Shown here one piece after another: positions 57,342 through 64,000 of a DNA stretch of 64,000 bases (its first letter is position 1; each line of letters begins with the position of its first letter). The notes under the pieces are model-generated. The model was not told where the DNA came from, searched no databases, and was given only the letters and a program-made list of their open reading frames with translations. Source of the stretch: Taibaiella sp. (GTDB lineage: Bacteria; Bacteroidota; Bacteroidia; Chitinophagales; Chitinophagaceae); assembly GCA_019739295.1 (NCBI GenBank), contig JAHHDV010000035.1, positions 1-64,000 on the forward strand. The letters run 5' to 3'. A program made the translations under genes and the position numbers.

Positions 57342-57848
57342 ATGATCAGAAAAACCTTACTTTTTGCCGGCATATTATCTTTTATCTTCAGTTCCTGTCA
57401 GGATGCAAATGAGCTCTATCCCACCATCCCCTGTGAATTTGAAGATGTCGAAGTGCCCGCAGAAGAAACAGATTCTTTGGCAAGCTGGCTCAGCAGTGAA
57501 GGTATCTCTGCTACAAAAGATGCAAGGGGTTTTTATTATATCGTTGACAGCTTCGGGGATGAAGAGCGTATTGAGCACTGCTATGATGTCAATGTTAATT
57601 ATAAAGTCTACCTTTTGGACGGCTCATATGTAGATGCGGGAACGAATACAGGTTTCAGGGTCTCCGGGACAATCAAAGGATTTGGCTATGGCCTGACCCT
57701 TATCGGGAATGGCGGCCGTGTCACTCTTTTCCTCCCTCCGTCTTTAGCTTATGGAGAGACCGGATCTTCTCCGGCCGTGGGACCTGATGAGTACCTGATC
57801 TTTGAAGTCAAAATGAATTCTATGGTAAAAAACAACTCCACTTACTAG
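57342..57848 (+). CDS. FKBP-type peptidyl-prolyl isomerase lipoprotein
   Basis: The 168-residue product has a lipoprotein signal (MIRKTLLFAGILSFIFSSC, lipobox FSSC). The rest is a single FKBP domain: YYIVDSFGDEERIEHCYDVNVNYKVYLLDG, the substrate-groove TGFRVSGTIKGFGYGLTLIGNGGRVTLFLPPSLAYGETGS and the end YLIFEVKM. Such proteins catalyse proline cis-trans isomerisation in the periplasm. The N-terminal segment before the domain (NELYPTIPCEFEDVEVPAEE) is acidic. I start at the Met of the signal peptide, 30 bases from a TAACTTTG box. It is alone on its strand. Confidence 0.87.
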   Translation: MIRKTLLFAGILSFIFSSCQDANELYPTIPCEFEDVEVPAEETDSLASWLSSEGISATKDARGFYYIVDSFGDEERIEHCYDVNVNYKVYLLDGSYVDAGTNTGFRVSGTIKGFGYGLTLIGNGGRVTLFLPPSLAYGETGSSPAVGPDEYLIFEVKMNSMVKNNSTY

Positions 57849-57958
57849 GTATTTCTAATGAAGACGCAGACACACGGTCTGTGGGCTTACCGGTAAAATA
57901 CATTCTAGCTATGCTATACCTGAACAGCACAAGCATATGATGAGTTATCGCCTGGAAT

Positions 57959-57982
57959 AAAAAAGACTGCCTTCCGGCAGCC
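57959..57982 (-). terminator. Terminator after yceI
   Basis: A 7-bp stem (GACTGCC / GGCAGCC, one mismatch) with a 4-base loop is followed on the minus strand by six T. It is 45 bases from the yceI stop. Confidence 0.65.
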
Positions 57983-58026
57983 TTCTTCATAACCACATTT
58001 TAAACACACTATAAAAAACAAAAACA

Positions 58027-58557
58027 CTAAGCTTTTACGAATTCCACGTTGGCCACCAGCTTCACATCATTGCTCACGACCATTCCACCGGCTTCAGTCA
58101 ACGCACTCCATGTCAGGCCAAATTTGGATCTGTCTATCTTACCGGTAATTTCAAAACCGGTCCTTTCATTACCGTATGGGTCTTTGATCACTCCGTTATT
58201 CTCAGCAGTCAAAGTAATATTTTGTGTAGTATCCCGGATAGTCAGGTCACCTTTTACTTCATATTCCGTACCGGATTTCTTCACAATCTCTGTACTTTTA
58301 AAGGTCATTTTCGGGTATTGTGCAGCATCAAAGAAATCAGGACTCTTCAGGTGATTGTCTCTATCTGCATTTTTGGTCTGGATAGAATTGATACCTGCTC
58401 CAAAAGAAACCTGCATGGTAGAAAAATCATCTCCTGCTGTCTCCAGGTCAGCACTGAAGTCCGTAAACTCACCGGAAACAGTAGAGATCATCATATGTTT
58501 TACTTTGAACTGAATCTCGCTATGTGAAGGATCCAAATTCCACTTGGTATTGCTCAT
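58027..58557 (-). CDS. YceI-family lipid-binding protein, cytoplasmic form
   Basis: YceI proteins form a lipocalin-like barrel that binds a long isoprenoid or similar lipid. The 176 residues have the motif KWNLDPSHSEIQFKVKHMMISTVSGEFTDFSA at the start (D-P-x-H-S-x-I-x-F-x-V-x-H), MQVSFGAGINSIQTKNADRDNHLKSPDFFDAAQYPKMTFKS in the middle and FGLTWSALTEAGGMVVSNDVKL at the end. There is no signal peptide, unlike E. coli YceI; this form is common in Bacteroidota and would be cytoplasmic. Intact and transcribed alone. Confidence 0.92.
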   Translation of the reverse strand: MSNTKWNLDPSHSEIQFKVKHMMISTVSGEFTDFSADLETAGDDFSTMQVSFGAGINSIQTKNADRDNHLKSPDFFDAAQYPKMTFKSTEIVKKSGTEYEVKGDLTIRDTTQNITLTAENNGVIKDPYGNERTGFEITGKIDRSKFGLTWSALTEAGGMVVSNDVKLVANVEFVKA

Positions 58558-58764
58558 AACTTATATCATTTTGATTTCAATACAAAAGTCAGTCATCTCT
58601 TCCTGACGACCATTGATGTATGATAAGAAAAGTCCTAAACAGAAAATTTTCTTCCTTCTTTTACAATGGGTCCCGGAAGAACAAAATGATACAGGAAGGT
58701 TTAGTAAAAAAATAGTTTGCTTATGAGGCATCCGGGAAATCACTGGCAGTAAAGAAAATAAAAC

Positions 58765-59402
58765 TCATTTTAAAATCTCCCTAAAGATTTGCTCTATTCT
58801 TTTTGCCTGATTTACGGTCATGAAATGTCCGCCATTCATGATTATATAATCCGCCTGGATATGATTTACAGGAAGAATCCTGTCCGGATCACCATGAATA
58901 TGGATACAATTTTCGGGGATAACCGAATGCTTCCAACCTAATATTGCATTTATCGACCATCGAAGCAGGGCCGGATCTGTTTTCCTGGGAATAGCGCTTA
59001 AAAGTTCTTTTTCTTTCCGGTTCCTGATTCCTAAAAACCAATAGAGTAATGAATAGGAGTTTTAATGAAAGCTGCCGGAATTACTTTATAAAGGTCCAGT
59101 TTTCCCGCAAACCTGTATATACCTGGGATTTCAAATTTATTCTTTGCGGAAGCTATCAGGATGATCCGGTCTACTTTTTTAACCTCAGATATCTCAACAG
59201 CGAGTATTCCTCCAAAAGACAATCCGATCAGAACGATATGTTCACCCTGTATTTGATCTGAAATCCTGGCAGCATAATGCCCTAAACTTTCTTCTTTTAA
59301 AGGTAGTAACCACTCTAAATGTTACCTTTCGCTGCTCAAGGTCAATATCTGCAAAAACACGCCGGTCTACCCTAATCCGCCAATGATATAAATACTTTCC
59401 AT
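58765..59402 (-). CDS. Alpha/beta hydrolase, three frameshifts
   Basis: Joined across breaks the protein reads MESIYIIGGLG, VDRRVFADIDLEQRKVTF, then HIVLIGLSFGGILAVEISEV, which holds the nucleophile elbow (G-L-S-F-G-G), and ends with HGDPDRILPVNHIQADYIIMNGGHFM, where the charge-relay Asp and His sit. About 212 codons. It resembles small esterase/lipase-like hydrolases. Breaks fit near 59370 (a missing base), 59317 (an extra A) and 59044 (a missing base or two extra). The substrate is unknown. Whether these breaks are errors or real cannot be decided here. Confidence 0.65.
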
Positions 59403-59486
59403 GTTCCGCATCCCGTATACCTATATTCCGGCTACCATCAAGCCGCGGAATATATACATTACAATCAGGTTGAGACTGACTTGGGC

Positions 59487-60326
59487 TTAAAGCTCATCCA
59501 GCAGCAACGTGGAGCCGGCCCTGATTCCTTTATCCGTTTCGGCCAACGAACACAATTCCACATTATAATCATGCTCAAAAAACAAAAGTGTATCCGTACC
59601 CGCTGCTTCCCTTAGGATTCGTGTCTTTTCGTTCAGTGTCTCCAGGGGGCGCATATCATATCCCATAATCCAGGGCAGGGGAATATGTGCTTTACTCGGA
59701 AGAAGATCAGCACAATATAATATCCGGTGTCCTTTATAATCCAGAAGCGGCAGCATCATGGCCTCTGTATGGCCATTGACGTACCTGATGCGAAAGCCGG
59801 GAAGCCACTCTTCACCATCCCTGGTTTCAATAAACCTCAATTGACCGCTTTCCTGTAGGGGCATTATATTCTCTTTCAGAAAAGAAGCTTTTTCACGGGC
59901 ATTGGGATGTACCGCCCATTCCCAATGTGCAGCATTACTCCAGTACTGGGCGTTTTTAAATGCCGGCAGTAACTGGTCACCTACTCTATCTACAGCTCCC
60001 CCTACATGATCGAAATGTAAGTGTGTCAGGAAAACATCTGTCACCTCATCCGGGCCATATCCGGCCTTCTGTATACTACCTTTCAACGTGTCTTCTCCAT
60101 GAAGATCATAGTGTCCGAAGAACTTTTCGTCCTGTTTGTTACCAATACCGGTATCAATAAGGATCAACCTGTCACCCAGTTCTGCCAACATACACCTCAT
60201 CGACCAGCTGCACATATTGTTGTCGTCAGCAGGATTTTGCTTGTCCCATAAGGTCTTGGGTACCACGCCATGCATAGCGCCACCGTCAAGCTTGAATTTT
60301 CCCGTTTCTATACTGAATAATTTCAT
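59487..60326 (-). CDS. MBL-fold metallo-hydrolase
   Basis: The 279-residue protein is a two-metal beta-lactamase-fold hydrolase: LILIDTGIGNKQDEKF, the metal motif DVFLTHLHFDHVGGAV (HxHxDH) near residue 100, then VNGHTEAMMLPLL, the bridging Asp in LYCADLLPSKAHIPL, and a last His in TLLFFEHDYN. It starts MKLFSIETGKFKLDGGAMHGVV, characteristic of N-acyl homoserine lactonase/PNGM-like and similar hydrolases with an early His. The substrate is not known. Intact and monocistronic, 84 bases before the hydrolase gene on the same strand. Confidence 0.88.
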   Translation of the reverse strand: MKLFSIETGKFKLDGGAMHGVVPKTLWDKQNPADDNNMCSWSMRCMLAELGDRLILIDTGIGNKQDEKFFGHYDLHGEDTLKGSIQKAGYGPDEVTDVFLTHLHFDHVGGAVDRVGDQLLPAFKNAQYWSNAAHWEWAVHPNAREKASFLKENIMPLQESGQLRFIETRDGEEWLPGFRIRYVNGHTEAMMLPLLDYKGHRILYCADLLPSKAHIPLPWIMGYDMRPLETLNEKTRILREAAGTDTLLFFEHDYNVELCSLAETDKGIRAGSTLLLDEL

Positions 60327-60410
60327 AGTTCTGTGTTTAAAGAAAGGAGGCTTAAATGATCATACGAATATAAGCATGACCGGAGAAAATAATTCAAAAA
60401 ACAGTGGAAA

Positions 60411-60447
60411 TTCATAAAAAAAACCGCCGACAAAATGAGGGCGGTTT
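60411..60447 (-). terminator. Terminator after porE
   Basis: An 8-bp perfect stem (AAACCGCC / GGCGGTTT) with an 11-base loop is followed on the minus strand by an uninterrupted T run. It begins 25 bases past the porE stop. Confidence 0.8.
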
Positions 60448-60471
60448 CTTATAAGAATTTGTATGACTACA

Positions 60472-62700
60472 TTAGTTGGAAGGATTTGGCGCATCTTCAT
60501 GAATGATCTCCATATCTTCTTCCGGTATATCAGGATTATTATCTACCTGGTCTTCATCTCCAAGGTTCAGCTTGGATTGTTCTCCAAGGTTTCCTTTCAA
60601 TGCACTGTTAAATACGATACGACGTGTCGGATGATCGGCAACGATTCTGAATTCTGTTCTCCTGTTCTTTTGCCTGTTCTCATCTGTACTGTTATCCACA
60701 GCAGGAGAAGACTTACCTAAGCCTAAAGTAGATAGCCTGCTTCTGTCGATACCGGCAGATACCAAGTAATCTACCACTGACTGAGCTCTGTCATTAGATA
60801 ACCTGTCATTATATTCAGCAGAACCAACGCTGTCTGTATGTGAACGGATCTGTACATCGATAGAAGGGTTTTCGTTCATCAATGTAATCAATTTTTCCAA
60901 TTCAGCACCGGACTCAGGTCTGAGCGTAGCTTTATTAAAATCATAGAATACATTTCTCATCTCGAAATTATCATCTAAGCTGAAGCTGTCCATATAAATC
61001 ACAAGATCATAAGTCTTATCGGGGATCCTTCTCTCTTCATACCCCATAGTGCTGAATTGAGCACGCTTAGAGGTGAAATACCTGTTTGGTCACCACTTAA
61101 TACATAAGTATGATTTCTCGTACCGTAGAATCTGAATTTACCGTCTTCCGAATGGGAAAGTATCTACATCACCGGCGTCATTCACCATTTTAACGACCAC
61201 GTTAGCCACAGGTTGCTGTGTTTTAGAATTCAATACCACACCATTTACAGTGATCTTAGGTTCAAACTGAATTCTCCAGATATCATCACAACAAGTAGGG
61301 TTCTTGATAGAATAAGACCCGGGCCTGTTAGATACTACATATCCGTCAGGTTTACCATAAGGATCCAGGATATAATACATATCATCGTATGTCGTATTGA
61401 TTGGGAAGCCCAGGTTGGTTACATATTTTCCCTCTTCATTCACCACATACCTGCTCGGACCTCCTACTGCGGAATAGATATCAAAAACCGCCCATAGTCT
61501 TCCAGCCGTTAGATGAAAAATATAAGATTCCTTTTCTATCATCATAATATGGCGTTATTTCATCCCCGGGCGTATTGATTTGCTTACCTGCGTTCTGTGG
61601 CCTTCTGTATGTCTTCTGGCGTGATATCATATACAGAATACCAGATATCATAACCTCCACGGCTTTGCATTTCCCTGTTAGAGGAGAAGAAGAGTACTTC
61701 TTGCTTATTTCACTTTAGTGATGAAAGGGTTGGTGCTGGATGTCCCGTCAATATTGATGTTATTACCTAACTCTACAGGATTTCCCCATCTGTCACTTTC
61801 AAATTCGGAAACATACAGCTTACATAACATTTTATTGCTATCGGCTTCCAAGCAACGGGGAAAAGTAAAAACGATCACCACCTTTGGAAAACACACCATT
61901 ACTAACATGGAAATTACCGGAATTAAACTTTCCGTCATTAAAGTCCAACGGCCATTCAAAAGTATCTACGACATCCGTATACTTTTGCTTTCTGGCTACC
62001 ATTAATTTAGAAAGATATTCTTTACTCTTTACACTTTTATCTGCCACATTTAAGTGTGTAAGGTTTTGTGTACCGTAAAGAATTGCCGTATCACCAAAGC
62101 GGTATGGGAGAAGACTGGGTATAGCCGGTATTTACATTCGGTCCAAGGTTCTTAACCGTAGCCGGTACGGATTAGCCATAGCTTCTCTACCCATCTGGAT
62201 ACCTTCTACCCTCCAGTATCGCTCTTTTTCTCAGCTTTTTAAAATCCTTGGAAATGGACTGAGGCAGGTCCCTTTATTCATATTAATGAATTGATTAAAC
62301 CTTGCTTCTGCTTTGGTATAGTCACCGTCCATCTTCAGCATCACGGCTTCTTCGTATATGGCAAGAGGATATAGATCTCCCTTGCTAATTCATAAGCATA
62401 ACCATAATATTTTGCTGCACTCTTATAATCGCGCAGGTAAGAATGGGATTTTGCTAACTGGTAAGCCAAATACGGATTTCTCGGCTGCTCTTGCATCAGC
62501 TGACCATAATAATCCACAGCATTAAAATAACTTCCGTCTTTGAAGAGTCCGTCTGCCCATCTTAGTTTCTTTTCATATCCTAATTTACTAACTGGGTCAT
62601 CTACTTTGTTGTTATTTGAAGTGGGTTGTGCGAATGCCTGATGATATCCTAATAAGGAAAAGGATGCAACAGACAATAATAAAAGAATCGACTTGCGCAT
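60472..62700 (-). CDS. porE: PorE-like T9SS protein (TPR, PD40 propeller, CRD, OmpA domain), multiply frameshifted
   Basis: The domain order matches PorE, which links T9SS to peptidoglycan. A signal peptide (ILLLLSVASFSLLGYHQAFAQ) is followed by TPR-like helices (LRWADGLFKDGSYFNAVDYYG, NPYLAYQLAKSHSYL), then PD40/WD40-like blades over about 62.2-61.3 kb (DRFYFSP, ESDRWGNPVEL, SNRPGSYSIKN), a carboxypeptidase-regulatory domain (ITVNGVVLNSKTQQPVANVVVKMV) and an OmpA domain with peptidoglycan-binding SIDVQIRSHTDSVGSAEYNDRLSNDRAQSVVDYL. The C-terminal tail is acidic. Reading requires many indel corrections (for example near 62370, 62260, 61900, 61700, 61550 and 61100). Length after correction is roughly 740 residues. 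porP lies 85 bases upstream on the same strand, so they are cotranscribed. Confidence 0.8.
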
Positions 62701-62785
62701 TATTTAACAGTCTTTTTAATACGTGGTAAATTTAGATAAGGATGTTGTAAAATCAAAGCTTTTTCAAGAAAACTCTAAAAATTTA

Positions 62786-63847
62786 TTAAAATCTTCCGCA
62801 AGGGTAGATTAACTTACGAGTTTCGAAGACGCTTGGCTTGATATAACGTAAGGAAACCTCAAATCCCCCTACACCATTATTGAAATCCGCGGCTGAAGAG
62901 GTAGTAACGTCATAGCCAAAACCTAATCTAAATCCTGACCATTCTACACCCACTGTGCCCATTACCGCATCTTCATGCCTGTACCATAAGCCGGCAAAAA
63001 TAGCAGGACTGGTAGATTTCTCATAGTCATTACCTAATGTATAATGAAATTCATTACCAGCGATAATCTCGTTAGCTGAAGCCTGGGTCTGGAATAAAAC
63101 CGCAGGGCGTAGGCTGAAGCGCTCATTCACCTGATAAATAGCTCCTAATTGTCCCGTATAGCGGATATATAAGCCTACATCTTTGTTTGCAGGCCGCCTG
63201 TTAAAGGATTCAGCAGGCATATTCAGGTTATTCGCACCTGCACCGATGACATATGAGAAGCGGTCATTTACAGCATGCGACCAGGCGATACCTGCATTGA
63301 TCAGGTAGCTGCTCGCCCTGTTCTGTAGTTCTTCGGCCGTACTGCCCCTGAACCAGTCTCCATCGACAAACTCATCTCCGAAATACAGCTTGGACAGGTC
63401 AAGACTTTTCTGCACATATCCGCCCTGAATACCAACCGTCAAAGCTTTTTTTCCATCCAAACCCAAAAATTTGTGATAAGCCACGGATGCCAATGCAGTA
63501 AAGTTAGCCATATTACCGTCCCCTGCTACATCATTATAAAGCTGTATACCAGCTGCCAGATAATCATCTACCGCCAGGTCCTTAATGATAGGCATATCAA
63601 TAGAAGCGGCAAAAGTACTGAAAGTGGCTTTTCCTGTAGAAGGCAATCTCCACTGGTCCCGATAAATCCCTGACACGCGCAGGTCACCTGCAAATGCTCC
63701 GGTAAAGGCAGGATTGACACTTAAAGGGTTCATATTGAACTGGGTGAAGTGAATATCCTGGGCAGAAACTTCATTATTGAATGGAAGCAAAGCTGTGGCA
63801 CCAATGATACCAAGGCAGGCTGTAATTCTTTTTGTGTACTTATTCAT
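62786..63847 (-). CDS. porP: PorP/SprF-family type IX secretion outer-membrane protein
   Basis: The 353-residue protein has a signal peptide (MNKYTKRITACLGIIGATALLPFNNEVSAQ) and the PorP/SprF pattern right after it: DIHFTQFNMNPLSVNPAFTGAFAGDLRVSGIYRDQWR. A predicted beta-barrel follows (DYLAAGIQLYNDVAGDG, ALTVGIQGGYVQKSLDL, FSYVIGAGANNLNMP, FRLGFGYDVTTSS) with a last strand GGFEVSLRYI. In T9SS bacteria these proteins work with PorE/SprE and deliver cargo at the outer membrane; Bacteroidota often have several paralogues, so this may be an accessory copy. It is intact and lies just before porE. Confidence 0.92.
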   Translation of the reverse strand: MNKYTKRITACLGIIGATALLPFNNEVSAQDIHFTQFNMNPLSVNPAFTGAFAGDLRVSGIYRDQWRLPSTGKATFSTFAASIDMPIIKDLAVDDYLAAGIQLYNDVAGDGNMANFTALASVAYHKFLGLDGKKALTVGIQGGYVQKSLDLSKLYFGDEFVDGDWFRGSTAEELQNRASSYLINAGIAWSHAVNDRFSYVIGAGANNLNMPAESFNRRPANKDVGLYIRYTGQLGAIYQVNERFSLRPAVLFQTQASANEIIAGNEFHYTLGNDYEKSTSPAIFAGLWYRHEDAVMGTVGVEWSGFRLGFGYDVTTSSAADFNNGVGGFEVSLRYIKPSVFETRKLIYPCGRF

Positions 63848-63984
63848 CCTATTGATAAAATTTTAAAAATTATTGATCAACTCTTTCAAAAGATAAAGAT
63901 GTGAAAAATTATTCAATTTTTATAAAAATTTCATAATTTTTTTTTGAAAAAGTATTTTTGAATTATTAAGCATTAATTATATAA

Positions 63985-64000
63985 GGAGGTCACCTTATCT
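63985..64000. promoter_or_regulatory. Small palindrome with Shine-Dalgarno core at the window end
   Basis: ATAAGGAGGTCACCTTAT contains AAGGAGGT on the plus strand and ATAAGG/CCTTAT arms. It could be the ribosome site of a gene starting just outside the window, but nothing more can be seen. Confidence 0.25.

Noticed and set aside
58561..58743. A 60-codon minus frame upstream of yceI
   Set aside because: Cys/Lys-rich translation without a family and located in the yceI promoter region.
63985..64000. Resemblance of the last bases to the 3' end of 16S rRNA
   Set aside because: The minus-strand reads GGTGACCTCCTTA rather than GGATCACCTCCTT, and no rRNA sequence precedes it.

Overview
The window is chromosomal DNA of a Bacteroidota bacterium, most likely near the Chitinophagia/Sphingobacteriia. 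Several things point there. At least 20 genes have a TAnnTTTG box just upstream, which is the -7 element of the Bacteroidota housekeeping sigma factor. Ribosome binding sites are mostly absent. There are type IX secretion (T9SS) and gliding genes (gldG, a porP/sprF-porE pair, T9SS C-terminal sorting domains), and families largely confined to the phylum (DUF3127, paired DUF1573 proteins, DUF4350). I found no rRNA, tRNA, CRISPR array, prophage or insertion sequence.

Layout. 0-6.6 kb: end of hpf, gyrA, a lipoprotein, ychF, a poor intergenic stretch and a broken DUF2867 gene. 6.9-15 kb: biotin carboxylase, mpl, a 41-residue lipoprotein, two DUF1573 proteins, tsaC-like, a decayed sanA, ftsY, zapA, rluE-like. 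15-19.6 kb: lipoprotein, gldG, lptB, hsp20. 19.9-24.5 kb: a TetR-controlled operon (thiolase, thioesterase, SDR, DUF2798, FabF) with two matching palindromic operators. 24.6-29.3 kb: tag, a decayed reading frame, GNAT, a BtuF-like protein, def and an outer-membrane barrel. 29.5-38.8 kb: lon, a cytochrome-b-like membrane protein, plsC, a T9SS cargo protein, a flippase, DUF3127 and der. 39-46.1 kb: the MoxR-DUF58-DUF4350-DUF4129-SpoIIM set with a divergent RDD gene. 46.2-48.8 kb: TRIC-type channel, cmk and a transglutaminase-like secreted protein. 49.2-52.9 kb: sufBCD. 53-60.3 kb: GNAT, a T9SS-domain fragment, gapA, sppA, an FKBP lipoprotein, yceI, an alpha/beta hydrolase and an MBL hydrolase. 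60.5-63.8 kb: porP and porE.

How they work together. Envelope biogenesis and secretion dominate: Mpl (peptidoglycan recycling), LptB (LPS export), flippase, PlsC, SppA, FtsY, PorP/PorE and at least one T9SS cargo. Fe-S assembly (SufBCD), protein quality control (Lon, Hsp20, Def, FKBP) and core translation/replication genes fill the rest.

Caution on sequence quality. Many reading frames are broken by single-base changes, nearly all one-base insertions in homopolymer runs. gyrA alone has about eleven, and it cannot be dispensable. The simplest reading is uncorrected insertion-type sequencing error concentrated in parts of the window. I therefore annotate these genes as single CDSs across the breaks and list the break positions. 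Only sanA shows an additional internal loss that insertion errors do not explain.
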